Below, in pieces: positions 19,072-29,116 of a stretch of 64,000 nt of DNA; the first letter of the stretch is position 1; each line of letters starts with the position of its first letter. A program made the translations under genes and the position numbers. Source of the stretch: Eremothecium cymbalariae DBVPG#7215 (Eukaryota; Ascomycota; Saccharomycetes; Saccharomycetales; Saccharomycetaceae); NCBI RefSeq assembly GCF_000235365.1, contig NC_016452.1:1-64000 (forward strand). The letters run 5' to 3'. The notes beneath the pieces were generated by a model. It saw only the letters and a list, made by a program, of their open reading frames with translations. It was not told where the DNA came from and did not search any database.

Positions 19072-19797
19072 TTTTTGCTCTTAAATAGATCCTCGCCTGA
19101 CTGTCAATCACACCTTACCTCTCTTTGTATCTAACACTCTCTGCCTAGTTCTCTTAACCTCATCGAATTTTATCTGTTAGCTAATTTCAACCAAATTCAT
19201 GTCGTGAAAATCCCAAATCGGTGAAAAAAATCAAGAGATCAAAAAAGAAAAGCTGCCGTTAACTTATGACATTCACCCTCCTTCTTAAGAGTCCTTTACT
19301 TGAGAGAGGAGGCAGTTTTCTCTCTCTTATCGATGTAGATGTCGGAAGACGCTCCTGCCAAGTATTATTTAGACAAGATGTACATAGTGTTATCATGGGG
19401 TGGGGCTAGTAGTGTGTGCGTAAGCCTTGCCGGCGGAGAGGCGTAGTTGAGCGCTGGGCGCTGGGCGCTGGGCTGGGTGCTGGGGGGGAATGGAGGAAGG
19501 AAGAAGGAGGATGGAGGAAGCTGTTGGGGAGAGAGGAGGGTAACGAGGCGGGGGACGGGCAGGGTCACCATGGATTACATAGGTCAGCGGTGTTTAAGTA
19601 TATAGAGATGGGTTTGGTTGGCTGTGGCAGATATAGAACATGCAGATAGAGGATTGTGTGTATGTTTAACAGGTGCAAAGGGAGTTTGGTACCTATGTGG
19701 ATGTTGTATTGTTTGGTGTTTACTGAGGATTTTAAGGTTTGTCCTAAAGCATTTAAAAGGAATATATTAATCAAAGAAAGCAAGGGAAAGGAGGCTA
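19072..19797. other. BAS1/UBP7 divergent promoter region
   Basis: 726 bp between divergent genes. The centre (about 19395-19560) is G-rich on the plus strand and contains a G-quadruplex motif (listed separately). An ATG at 19335 opens a 35-codon frame (MSEDAPAKYYLDK...) that I could not match to any known small protein. Confidence 0.5.
19456..19488 (+). other. Predicted G-quadruplex motif
   Basis: Five G-runs on the plus strand, GGG-CGCT-GGG-CGCT-GGG-CT-GGG-TGCT-GGGGGGG, satisfy the G3N1-7 quadruplex rule with short loops. It sits midway in the BAS1/UBP7 intergenic region and is built from tandem GCGCTGG units. Confidence 0.6.
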
Positions 19798-22700
19798 ATG
19801 GAGGCTCCGTATATGCCAGAGTATTCTCTAGAATTGCAGCAGTTTGTGGAGGAGGTTTATGTGGAGAATTTGGAGGACTGTTATCAAAAGTTGAGGCTTG
19901 AGAAGCTTATAGATTTGCTAGAACATGGGGCGTATCTCCTTGAATCTTACAGGGAGTTGTTGGGGCGGGGGCAAGTGGAGGCTGGCATAACGGCGTATGT
20001 TGTGGGAGCATTTTATTTGTATTTGATTATTCCGCAGTCGATTGAGTTTCATACGAGGAATCTTTCGTATTCGATATATGTGGATTTAAAGCGGCATTAT
20101 GAGAGTGATCCAAATATGATGAATGTTATGTTGCTTGTGGCGGCAAAGGTGGGTTCTGTGATGCAGCTCTATCTATCTGGGGAAGGGGATGAAAAGTATG
20201 GTGCTCGGTTTACTGGCAGAAAGAGGGCATATTCGATGCAAAGTTGTGATTCGTCTAAACTTGCAGATACGTTGGGGAAACTGTCTATTGAGCGTTCCTC
20301 CACCAGGGGGACTACTGTGTTTGAAGGAAAGACGGAACAGGGTGCGTTTGGACAGCAGCAGCAAGATGATGAATGGGAGGATACTGTCTGGAGTGCTCCA
20401 AACCTGGAGCCGGATGATCAGCTAAAACTTGCTGTGTCGTATTCCCACTCACCCTCGATCCATGATACTTCAGATTCTAAAACCAAGGATTCAGGTCTTG
20501 AAAACAATTCTGCTGCAGAATTTTCTGTTTTAGATGAAGAATGGGTTTCTGAACGGCGATCTGGTTTCATGAGTCAGTCGTTACAGGTTGATTCTTCAGA
20601 CAACAAAAATAATGATGAACTACCTTCGATTGGGGACCACAATGACGTCTTAGATCGTTTTTACACACATGGACAGGATTTGCGTTATCCCATATGTAAT
20701 GATGGCGTTGTTCCATGTGAGAATAGTTCAATTATGTGGCTGTATGAGAGTTCCTCTATCAAATGTTTGGACTTACTTTCTAAGCTGACATCTAGTGAAC
20801 GCAGTTCTATGCTTTTAATTGACCTAAGGTTACCTAAGAGGTATGAGTACTCTCATATTTTAGCTGAAAATGTGATTAATATAGATCCCGAGTTACTGTG
20901 GGATGATGAAAAGGGTGCACCTGTTTCTTCAGTAAAGGAGTTAGAGTTAGTTATCGATAACCACTTATTCCGCAGCAGACGGCAGTTTGCTACCATTGTA
21001 TGTTACACGGATAATTATACCTACATGCAAATCGATTTCGACTTCGTATTTTTATTATTCAGATTACTATACCTTGGAAGACCCCAATTGGTTTTAAAAA
21101 CCCTTTCAGGTGGATACGAACAGTGGAAGTCTTTCTTGAAGGAATTGAAAAGAACTGAGTCAATTATATTGAGTGATTTTTTGTGGAAACGCCCTCATAA
21201 AAACGAGCATAGTAATGATATAGTCATCGCATCTGGGGAACCCTCTGATTCAAATAATTCTAAGTCCTTCCCGCCGTCTCTGGTTGAAAATTCGATACCA
21301 GCTTTTCAATCTGATCACAAACCCATAGCACAACAATCTTCCGTTGGAATTGAACCAATTCACCGGTTTTCTTCTGTATCAACATACAGCAAGCCAGTCG
21401 TGCCTCCTCCAATACCAGTCACTAGGCCTTTACTTAACCCGGCGACGAACCCATTGTCCCAGTATTGCAGTCAGATGTTGGTTAATGCTGTGAAGCCACC
21501 TAGCACTAATGAGAACTCTGTCTCACAATCACATCTTTCAACTACTCCGGATGCCAAGTCTGTCTCACAATCAAATCTTTCAACTACTCCGGATGCCAAG
21601 TCTGTTTCCCAATCAAATCTTTCAACTACTCCGGATGCCAAGTCTGTCTCACAATCAAATCTTTCAACTACTCCGGATGCCAAGTCTGTCTCACAATCAA
21701 ATCTTTCAACTACTCCGGATGCCAAGTCTGTCTCACAATCAAATCTTTCAACTACTCCGGATGCCAAGTCTGTCTCACAATCAAATCTTTCAACTACTCC
21801 GGATGCCAAGTCTGTCTCACAATCAAATCTTTCAACTACTCCGGATGCCAAGTCTGTCTCACAATCAAATCTTTCAACTACTCCGGATGCCAAGTCTGTC
21901 TCACAATCAAATCTTTCAACTACTCCGGATGCCAAGTCTGTCTCACAATCACATCTTTCATCTACTCCAGATGCCAAGTCTGTTTCCCAATCAAATCTTT
22001 CAGCTACTCCGGAATCAAATCTTTCAGCTACTCCGGATGCCAACTCTGCCTCACAATCAAATCTTTCAAATACTCCGGATGCCAAGTCCGTGTCACACGT
22101 ATCTATTACCACAACAACCGTGCCTATGGTGTTACCTCCTATACCAGTTACGAGGCCTTTGATACCGCCGCCATTCGAGAATAACAGAGCCGATTCATCT
22201 TTATCATCCACCCGTGAAACCAATGAGACTGTACCATTACCATTGCAAACCGTTAGAAATAGTGGATCCATTCCATTTTACCCTGTTGTTCAAGACAACA
22301 AGCCTACTCTATCCGCTATTTTCAGCGATGAAAAATTAACATCACAATCTATTGTTAATCATGATGATGATGACGGGACTAGCTCAAAGTCTGTATCTAG
22401 TTCACATAAAGGTATCATGCCAGTAAAAACTGTTGAACATGATTGTGATACTTCACCACTGCCTAACTTACTTCCAAAAATTCCAAAAATTGTATCATCT
22501 GTCGAAAATATCAACTCTGGTTTATCTCAATTTGTTTCTGCTTCGTCTTCCAGGCCTGTTTCATCACACAATATAAAATACAGCAAGTTTAATATGTCGC
22601 AGCCGCCTATTCCTATTACTAAACCACTTTTGACGCCATCAAACACTGTTTCAACATTCCACGTCCCGCTTGCACCATCTTCTATACCAATTAGGGCAAC

Positions 22701-24351
22701 AACGATAACGGCCTCACAATCCTCCCATCCTAATTATATGGCATCTCAAAAGCGGATGGAACTCTTCGAATCAGGATCTGTAAGATCTGTTACTACCTCG
22801 AAATATCCACTACCACTGGTAAACCCAATTCACGATCCTGCACAAGTTGCGTCAACACAGAGAACGGAAATTTATGATAATATTTGGCGAGCACTTGATA
22901 GGAGAAGCGAGAGGAGAAATCATCGAAGCAATGCATATGCTTCAGCATATCGAAAAAATTCATCAATTTCCCATAAAGGGGCTGACAGAAGCCCCGAGGA
23001 GACTAATAATATCAAAGTGGATGGCCATAAACTAATACGGAATCCTATCCCTCATTTTAGTATCCCAACAATTGAGAATAGTTATAACGAGTATGTTGCG
23101 TTATCAATAACTGGATTAAGGAATATGTCTAATACGTGTTATATTAATAGTATGCTTCAATGTTTATTTTCCACAAGTGCATTTCGGAACTTGTTTCTCT
23201 CAAATAAATATGCCCACTACTTGAAATCACCAGAAATGGATACAATGTCACGTTCTTTTTATATGCTATTTCGAAAGATGTACATGAATGGTGGTTGTTC
23301 TGTTGTGCCCAGTGGGTTTTTAAAAATGTGTAATACATTAAAACCTGACTTAAGAATACCGTATGGCCAACAGGACACTCAGGAGTTTTTATTATTTCTA
23401 TTAGACAAACTACATGATGAGTTATCTTCAATTGAATCTGTGAGTAATGATTATTCACACCTATTGCTGCATGATAATGTAAGATTATATGTTGATGACG
23501 CTCAATATAATAAGTGGTTTGATCAAAATATCGACCAGAATGGGCTGTCGCCTATAGATGATCTTTTTCAAGGTCAAATGGAAAACCAACTATCGTGTCA
23601 GAGATGCGGTTATTCTTCCTACACATATTCAACATTCTACGTTCTATCACTTGCACTACCTAACCCCGTCGCTAAAGCATTTGGTAAGACTAAGAAGCTC
23701 AGATTAGAGGATTGTATTAATTTTTTTACTTGTGATGAGGTTCTTAGCGACCAAAATGCATGGGATTGTCCTAGATGCTGCAGCCCATCTGATTATATGA
23801 GTTATGATCATAAAGGAAAAAGAAAGATATCTACTAGCTTCGAAAGTTTAAATGGTGGTAATTCTAGTCGTTCCAAGTTGTTTAAATTTGGCTATAAGAT
23901 GCGCTCAAGATCGGAAGCTCCTAAGTTTTCATCAAAACTTTCGGATAAAGTCAGCAATGGAAAGCCAGCTACTGTGAAATCTTTAAATTTTATCACCATG
24001 CCTCGGATATTGGTTATCCACTTGTCGCGTTTTATTTATGATCTGACCAAGAAAAACAACATTGTGGTGAGTTATCCGCTCATTCTTAATATTGTTCTAA
24101 AGAATAGCGAGGTTGCAAAATTTCGACTATACAGCATTGTGAATCATTTTGGCACATTAATAAGTGGGCATTATACGTCACTTGTGAATAAGGAATTAAA
24201 TCATGAAATTTCACACGGCAAACAGAAATGGTACTATTTTGACGATGAGATTGTTAAGTTTGACACCAACCATGGTGATTACGACAATGGCATAGCTTCT
24301 GTGTCAAGCAGCAACGTTTACGTGTTATTTTATGAACGAATTTTTGATTGA
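19798..24351 (+). CDS. UBP7: Ubiquitin-specific protease (Ubp7/Ubp11 orthologue)
   Basis: 1517 residues, longer than yeast Ubp7 (1071) and Ubp11 (717). A rhodanese-like domain (about 315-448, with LLIDLRLPKRYEYSHI) precedes a long low-complexity region with an in-frame 14-residue repeat (574-763), then the USP catalytic domain. The Cys box is GLRNMSNTCYINSMLQCL with nucleophile C1114; the His box is GTLISGHYTSLVNKE with H1458. Zinc-ribbon cysteines (CQRCGYSS, CPRCC) are present. It should remove ubiquitin from substrates; family members act in endocytic trafficking. Short PPIPVTRPL motifs (around 540, 780, 945) look like SH3-binding sites of the Doa4/Ubp7 family. Synteny fits both YIL156W and YKR098C, so this is the pre-duplication gene. 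Confidence 0.93.
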   Translation: MEAPYMPEYSLELQQFVEEVYVENLEDCYQKLRLEKLIDLLEHGAYLLESYRELLGRGQVEAGITAYVVGAFYLYLIIPQSIEFHTRNLSYSIYVDLKRHYESDPNMMNVMLLVAAKVGSVMQLYLSGEGDEKYGARFTGRKRAYSMQSCDSSKLADTLGKLSIERSSTRGTTVFEGKTEQGAFGQQQQDDEWEDTVWSAPNLEPDDQLKLAVSYSHSPSIHDTSDSKTKDSGLENNSAAEFSVLDEEWVSERRSGFMSQSLQVDSSDNKNNDELPSIGDHNDVLDRFYTHGQDLRYPICNDGVVPCENSSIMWLYESSSIKCLDLLSKLTSSERSSMLLIDLRLPKRYEYSHILAENVINIDPELLWDDEKGAPVSSVKELELVIDNHLFRSRRQFATIVCYTDNYTYMQIDFDFVFLLFRLLYLGRPQLVLKTLSGGYEQWKSFLKELKRTESIILSDFLWKRPHKNEHSNDIVIASGEPSDSNNSKSFPPSLVENSIPAFQSDHKPIAQQSSVGIEPIHRFSSVSTYSKPVVPPPIPVTRPLLNPATNPLSQYCSQMLVNAVKPPSTNENSVSQSHLSTTPDAKSVSQSNLSTTPDAKSVSQSNLSTTPDAKSVSQSNLSTTPDAKSVSQSNLSTTPDAKSVSQSNLSTTPDAKSVSQSNLSTTPDAKSVSQSNLSTTPDAKSVSQSNLSTTPDAKSVSQSNLSTTPDAKSVSQSHLSSTPDAKSVSQSNLSATPESNLSATPDANSASQSNLSNTPDAKSVSHVSITTTTVPMVLPPIPVTRPLIPPPFENNRADSSLSSTRETNETVPLPLQTVRNSGSIPFYPVVQDNKPTLSAIFSDEKLTSQSIVNHDDDDGTSSKSVSSSHKGIMPVKTVEHDCDTSPLPNLLPKIPKIVSSVENINSGLSQFVSASSSRPVSSHNIKYSKFNMSQPPIPITKPLLTPSNTVSTFHVPLAPSSIPIRATTITASQSSHPNYMASQKRMELFESGSVRSVTTSKYPLPLVNPIHDPAQVASTQRTEIYDNIWRALDRRSERRNHRSNAYASAYRKNSSISHKGADRSPEETNNIKVDGHKLIRNPIPHFSIPTIENSYNEYVALSITGLRNMSNTCYINSMLQCLFSTSAFRNLFLSNKYAHYLKSPEMDTMSRSFYMLFRKMYMNGGCSVVPSGFLKMCNTLKPDLRIPYGQQDTQEFLLFLLDKLHDELSSIESVSNDYSHLLLHDNVRLYVDDAQYNKWFDQNIDQNGLSPIDDLFQGQMENQLSCQRCGYSSYTYSTFYVLSLALPNPVAKAFGKTKKLRLEDCINFFTCDEVLSDQNAWDCPRCCSPSDYMSYDHKGKRKISTSFESLNGGNSSRSKLFKFGYKMRSRSEAPKFSSKLSDKVSNGKPATVKSLNFITMPRILVIHLSRFIYDLTKKNNIVVSYPLILNIVLKNSEVAKFRLYSIVNHFGTLISGHYTSLVNKELNHEISHGKQKWYYFDDEIVKFDTNHGDYDNGIASVSSSNVYVLFYERIFD
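21517..22086 (+). repeat. Intragenic 42-bp minisatellite in UBP7
   Basis: The array encodes twelve full copies of a 14-residue unit (consensus SVSQSNLSTTPDAK) plus a 22-residue stretch made of two truncated copies. Nine central units are identical in protein and almost identical in DNA, pointing to recent expansion or gene conversion. Degenerate units (SHLSSTPDAK, NLSATPE, NLSNTPDAK) cluster at the 3' side. A synonymous variant (GTTTCCCAATC instead of GTCTCACAATC) appears in the third unit and again near the 3' end. Confidence 0.95.
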
Positions 24352-24629
24352 AATAGTTACGTAAATAGGCAGGGGCAACTGTGTACAACAAGACACTGCT
24401 TTCCTCTTTTTTTATTCATGTTCTCGTCTACTACAATTATTGCTAATTTACAGACTGAAATTGCACATTTAATTTTTAATAATAATAATAATGTTTGGAA
24501 CCCAGTGGTTACCAAAATTGAGTTCTAGTTCCTGTAAGTGACAGGGTACACTATATATATCCTTTTTTTAAGTTAGTTAAATCAATAAAAAAATTAAGTG
24601 TGTGGGGGAAGGGAAACGAAAAGATTTCA

Positions 24630-26564
24630 CTATACACCAAATGTCTTGATGAATTCGATGGCGTATTTAGTTTCCATTTCACGCTTAGCGCTGTCCCAGC
24701 CTAATTCATCACCCATGATTTTCACAGTACCAGGCACTGCTGCGACAGCTTGTTTAGCATCTAAGAACGCATATCTTGTTCTTCTCATCAAAAAGTCCAA
24801 AGGTTTTCTTGCGTATTCGTTCCTGATGTTGTACTTTAACTCACCAACAGTGAATGGGTAACGGAAGGCATCATAGTCAACGTTGGCAGCAGCCTTTTCA
24901 GCTGCGAGGGACACAGGCAATTGATTACGTTTGTCGCTTTGGAAAATTTCACATATGGCAGCTGCTTTAGTGCCGTAGTTTTCAGACAAATATTCTGATA
25001 GGACCGGAGGTAAATTATATTGCTGAGACAAGATAGCAGGCAAGTTTGGATCCCAATTTTCGGAGCCAACTAATTTTATTTTCCTAGTAATGCACGGTTT
25101 TGCGTTAACAAAGTTTCCAACTTTCACAACTTCATCAATAGTTTCTTGTGCCATTTCTCTGTAGGTGGTCCACTTACCACCAGAGATGGTAACCAAACCA
25201 GAGTCCGAAGTGAACAAAAAGTGAGATCTCACCAAATCTTGGGTGTCGGAGTTATCCTTTCTGGGGTCTTTAACTAATGGTCTAATACCGGCCCAAGCAG
25301 ATTGGACATCTTCTCTCTTCACTGGGAATTTAATATAGTGTTGCAATTCCTTCAATATATCTTGAATATCAGCTTCAGTGGCGGTTGGATTTTCTGGGAC
25401 TTGTTTCATTGGGATATCGGTAGTACCAGCTAAGACCTTACCTTGCCAAGGCAAAAAGAACATGACTCTGCCGTCTGATGTTTCCGCATCGAGCAAACCC
25501 ATGTCTTTAGGACAATAGAAAGAAGGCAAGATAATGTGGACACCAGAGGAGGGGACGACCATCTTTGGGTCTGCCACGGCCACCTTTGTGGTGATGGTGG
25601 CGCCCTCGTTAGCTTTCGACAAGGAAAGATCGTCGGGTAAGCCCTTTGGATGGTTTTCCATCTGCAAGATACGATCAGAAAAAGGACCAGTAGCACTGAC
25701 GACTACCTTAGCCTTTACCGAGTACTGCTTGCCGGTTTCGCGGTCAACAGCTATTGCACCTTCAACTTTGCCAGTCTCCGGGTTTTTCAACAATTGTTTC
25801 ACTTCCATATAGTTCAACAAGGTGGCACCATTTTCGATCGCCGTGACTGCGAGAGTCGAATTCATTCTAGAGTCATTGAAAGAACCGTCGTGGTAAACAA
25901 GACCTGCCTTCAATTTCGACGCATCCAACATGGGAGCCACTTGGGAAGCACCCGTGGCAGACAACAAGTATGAGGACTTGAGATTCTGTTTCCCAGCAAA
26001 GAAATCGTACATCTTGGTGCCCACGTAGAAGTAAGGCACCTGCCACCACTTGTAGACGGGAATCATAATCGGCAAAATCTTGCACAAGTGGGGGGCCGTG
26101 TGCAACATATGGGCACGCTCGTTCAAAGCCTCGATAACCAAATCCAATTGGGCCTTGGACAACTCCCAAAAAGCCTTTTCCAAATACCTGACACCGCCGT
26201 GAGCCATTTTAGTAGATTTTGAAGACGTACCCGATGCGTAGTCGTTCATCTCCAACAAGGCCACATTTAGACCTCTCGTGGCAGCATCAAGAGCCGACCC
26301 CGTCCCGGAAGCACCACCTCCGATCACCAAGACGTCAAACTGGTCCGTCTTCTGGAGCTTCTCCAAGAGCTGCGCTCTGGAAGGCGGCGCGGGAGCATGC
26401 TTTTCTAGCTTCAACTCCGCAGGCAGCTCATTTGCCACAAACCCAGTATTACTTATAGCATGCTGTTGACTGACAAATTGCCACGACACAACCGACGCGC
26501 CCGTAACCGTAGCAGCCGCAGCGGCCCACGGAATCACTTTTCTCGAGGTATATCTAAAAAACAT
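24630..26564 (-). CDS. GUT2: Mitochondrial FAD-dependent glycerol-3-phosphate dehydrogenase
   Basis: 644 residues (yeast Gut2 is 649). It oxidises glycerol-3-phosphate to dihydroxyacetone phosphate at the outer face of the mitochondrial inner membrane, passing electrons to ubiquinone. The N-terminus is basic with a hydrophobic segment (about 11-31) suited to inner-membrane sorting. The FAD-binding dinucleotide fold is at about 77-98 (DVLVIGGGASGTGSALDAA; GxGxxG at 82-87), followed by the family block SSKSTKMAHGGVRYLEKA and later SGGKWTTYREMAQ. Needed for glycerol growth and the G3P shuttle. Convergent with UBP7, as YIL155C is with YIL156W. Confidence 0.96.
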   Translation of the reverse strand: MFFRYTSRKVIPWAAAAATVTGASVVSWQFVSQQHAISNTGFVANELPAELKLEKHAPAPPSRAQLLEKLQKTDQFDVLVIGGGASGTGSALDAATRGLNVALLEMNDYASGTSSKSTKMAHGGVRYLEKAFWELSKAQLDLVIEALNERAHMLHTAPHLCKILPIMIPVYKWWQVPYFYVGTKMYDFFAGKQNLKSSYLLSATGASQVAPMLDASKLKAGLVYHDGSFNDSRMNSTLAVTAIENGATLLNYMEVKQLLKNPETGKVEGAIAVDRETGKQYSVKAKVVVSATGPFSDRILQMENHPKGLPDDLSLSKANEGATITTKVAVADPKMVVPSSGVHIILPSFYCPKDMGLLDAETSDGRVMFFLPWQGKVLAGTTDIPMKQVPENPTATEADIQDILKELQHYIKFPVKREDVQSAWAGIRPLVKDPRKDNSDTQDLVRSHFLFTSDSGLVTISGGKWTTYREMAQETIDEVVKVGNFVNAKPCITRKIKLVGSENWDPNLPAILSQQYNLPPVLSEYLSENYGTKAAAICEIFQSDKRNQLPVSLAAEKAAANVDYDAFRYPFTVGELKYNIRNEYARKPLDFLMRRTRYAFLDAKQAVAAVPGTVKIMGDELGWDSAKREMETKYAIEFIKTFGV

Positions 26565-27847
26565 CAGAAACCAAAAAAAACAACTTCTCTTCTGGTATTA
26601 CCGTGCCCCGTAAGTGTATCCGTTATATGCTCGTGGGTCGTATTCCTATAATCTTATTCTTTTTCAACAAGAGATGACAAAGAAGCAGGGAGGGCCCTTA
26701 AAAAAAATCCGCGATCGTGCTGATATGGTGATAATGATATCTGTCTGCTTTGGTTTGCAAAAAATTTTTTTCTCTAAAAAAAATTTGAAATTCGAAAAAC
26801 CCTGAAAAATTCAAACAGACTTTTTAAAATAGAATAAAAGAATATTGTGTATCTTCTGTGTGTTACGACTCGTCTTCTTAATTAGTGTATATTACCGAAC
26901 TCTTCGAGCGAGCGAAACAGAATCTTATTGCAGGAAATAAAAACCGGGGGAAAAAAGTCGAGCAGTGGCAGCAGTAATATTACGATAACGAAAAAAACAA
27001 CAACTGAAACTGTGAAACTTAGCTAGTTATATCAGATCTGCTGTGTGTAGAGTCTGTAGAGCGTGCAGACGGGTAGTCAGATAGCTGGGTAGATGGGTAG
27101 AGATAACAAACAAACAAGAAAGAAAAGAAGAACTGGGAACAATAAATATTGAGTGTAGTAATAATATTTTAGTTTTAGAGCCACATGCGCCTTGCGTGTC
27201 GCAAACTCTCCGGATAAATAATCTGCTTATATATATACGCATTTGACTAAAACCCACAAACAAATTTGGCACGCCCACACTGCTGCAATGGCATAACACC
27301 TCGGCAAGCGAACGCTAAATAAAATAAAAAAGCTCTCGGTGTGGGTTCTTCTTTCTGTACACAATCTGCGTTGTTTCGTGGTGCGCTTTCCTGCGCTGGG
27401 CCCAGGGGAAGAAGACGGACGGCGACGTCGACGTCGAGGACGACTCGTCTCGCCACGGCCGAGGTCTCTGTCTGGGGGTGCGTTCCGGAATGGGTCCAGA
27501 ATGGTTGCGGAATTAGTGTGGAGCAGTTCGGTCTGTCCGGACCACGCAGCCACCTCTGGCAGCCGCCACGGCTGCCAGAGGTGGTTCCCGGTGTCCGGAC
27601 CGGCTCCCGCGACGGTTCGTCCCCTCTCGGCCGAGCGGAAGGCGCTACGGCTTCCCCGCATCTCCGCTACCTGCGGGACGCGGGAGCTAAAAATGATCGA
27701 AAAACAAATGTTATAATAAAAAAGTAGTACGGTGAAAGATAGTTTTCCTGATAAAAGCGGGCAGCGGCAGTCGTTCTTTCGTTGGCTGGCGGTGGTGCCA
27801 CAAAACCCACATCTATTGTTTTCCGGCTTTTTCGTTCTTCTTTTTTG
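26565..27847. other. GUT2 upstream / IMP2' downstream region with GC-rich core
   Basis: 1283 bp between two minus-strand genes, so it holds the GUT2 promoter and IMP2' 3' end. The part near GUT2 is AT-rich. From about 27350 to 27690 the sequence becomes strikingly GC-rich and contains a perfect 15-bp hairpin flanked by two TGTCCGGACC copies (listed separately). Overlapping open frames on both strands in the GC-rich part are unrelated to known proteins and are most likely compositional. A noncoding RNA or complex promoter element is possible; I recognise neither. Confidence 0.5.
27534..27601. repeat. Perfect 15-bp inverted repeat flanked by TGTCCGGACC direct repeats
   Basis: CCACCTCTGGCAGCC (27550-27564), a 5-nt loop GCCAC, then the exact complement GGCTGCCAGAGGTGG (27570-27584). 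On either side is TGTCCGGACC (27534-27543 and 27592-27601), itself containing the palindrome TCCGGA. The structure would form a very stable hairpin in RNA or cruciform in DNA. Confidence 0.85.
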
Positions 27848-29116
27848 TTAATCGTAAATTCCCTTTCTACGGGATCTTTTGAGTTTCTTGCGCACCACCA
27901 GAGTAGGTACAAAGCTGACGTAGCCCGCCAACGAGCCGGTTGCTATCTGCAGCGGGATGATTAGCGCCGAGGGCTGGAAGGCCTCAGAGATCTCGGTAAG
28001 CAGGTGGCGTGGATACGGGTGGTGCAGCGTGAGGATGATGATGTCAAGATGATCCAGCGCTGCACTGGTGGCGTCCAATAGAAACGCTACTTGCTCGCGT
28101 ACCTTGACGAGGTGGGCTTCGACGTCGGCGGCATCGCACTGCACGACGATGTACAGCGTGTCCCTATTTGCAAGAACCGCGCCAAAGGTGTATGTGAGGG
28201 CGTAGAGTTTTTCGCTGTGGGATGTGTTGAGGTCTTCTAGGTAGAGGAGGAAGGCTTTCTTTTGCGGGCATTCGTGTGCTGCCGCCGATCCCGCAAGCGG
28301 GGCATGCCCCGCTTGCCCCGCAGCACCTGCAGGAGCAGGACTCAGGGCCCGCTTGGCGATGTGCTGTATGGCCCTTTTGCAGTTCTCCAGAACATCCACC
28401 TGTACCTTTTTTTTCTCTTGTTGCGGGTCTATATCACGTCTGTAGGCGGCTAACCAGGTGGCCTGCGAGTCCAATGTCTGCTGGATGCTAGTGGCGAAGT
28501 TAGGCAGCACACGTGCGCCCAGGTCATAGTCCAGGGCGGCGTCCACTTCGTAGTCGTTTTCCACATCGCTGATCTGTTCTTCGTCGCTAAGAACATCTTC
28601 GATGTCTTCAGCAATGCCCGCGGCGGCGCCCGCAGGCACGACCGTGGTGGTCTGCGGACTGATGTCGCCGAAGCGGGCAGCCGTCCCAGCGTGGCTGTCC
28701 CGGTGCAGCCTTTCCGAGGGATCGTGTCTTAGAATGGTCCATCTCAAAAGTTCGTGCTCGGCGATGCTTACCCGGCTTAAGGATCTGAGCTTGGTTCTGC
28801 TCCGGCTCGTGCTGAAAGACGAAGTGGCATCGGACTGCTTGTTCCTGGAGCGGCCCCTTTGTTCTGGTGGTTCTTCAATCTTGATTGTGACGCCCATGGG
28901 CGACGTCATGGAGCTACTGTTACCCTTGCCATCGGTCTGTATAATTCCATTACTTGCCTTGGCGCCGTTAGCACTGCCCGGTTCGCTGCTTGGACCGGCT
29001 GCGGCGGCGGCAGATTGGTTTTGGCGTTGGTGCTGTTGCTGCTGCTGTGGTGGTGGCATTACGAACATATTGCTGCTGCCGTTGCGGTTAAGTATTCCTC
29101 GACCGGGCTCGTCCAT
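27848..29116 (-). CDS. IMP2': Imp2'-type transcriptional regulator
   Basis: 422 residues (yeast Imp2' is 346). The conserved core includes HELLRWTILRHDPSERL, the acidic DVLSDEEQISDVENDYEVD, YDLGARVLPNF, and a C-terminal universal-stress-like fold ending VRKKLKRSRRKGIYD. Imp2' is required for derepression of maltose/galactose/raffinose utilisation independent of mitochondria and for tolerance of DNA-damaging oxidants such as bleomycin. The N-terminal part is Gln/Ala/Ser low complexity, including a run of Gln at about 23-31. The coding region is GC-rich compared with its neighbours. Divergent to RRD1, as YIL154C to YIL153W. Confidence 0.88.
   Translation of the reverse strand: MDEPGRGILNRNGSSNMFVMPPPQQQQQHQRQNQSAAAAAGPSSEPGSANGAKASNGIIQTDGKGNSSSMTSPMGVTIKIEEPPEQRGRSRNKQSDATSSFSTSRSRTKLRSLSRVSIAEHELLRWTILRHDPSERLHRDSHAGTAARFGDISPQTTTVVPAGAAAGIAEDIEDVLSDEEQISDVENDYEVDAALDYDLGARVLPNFATSIQQTLDSQATWLAAYRRDIDPQQEKKKVQVDVLENCKRAIQHIAKRALSPAPAGAAGQAGHAPLAGSAAAHECPQKKAFLLYLEDLNTSHSEKLYALTYTFGAVLANRDTLYIVVQCDAADVEAHLVKVREQVAFLLDATSAALDHLDIIILTLHHPYPRHLLTEISEAFQPSALIIPLQIATGSLAGYVSFVPTLVVRKKLKRSRRKGIYD

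Noticed and set aside
21471..22271. Long open frames on both alternative frames across the UBP7 repeat
   Set aside because: A 42-bp unit is a multiple of three, so any stop-free frame stays open through the array; the USP protein in the sense frame explains the DNA.
27227..27727. Overlapping frames of 69-144 codons in the GC-rich intergenic block
   Set aside because: GC-rich DNA lacks stops by chance; no start context, domain or homology was recognisable on either strand.
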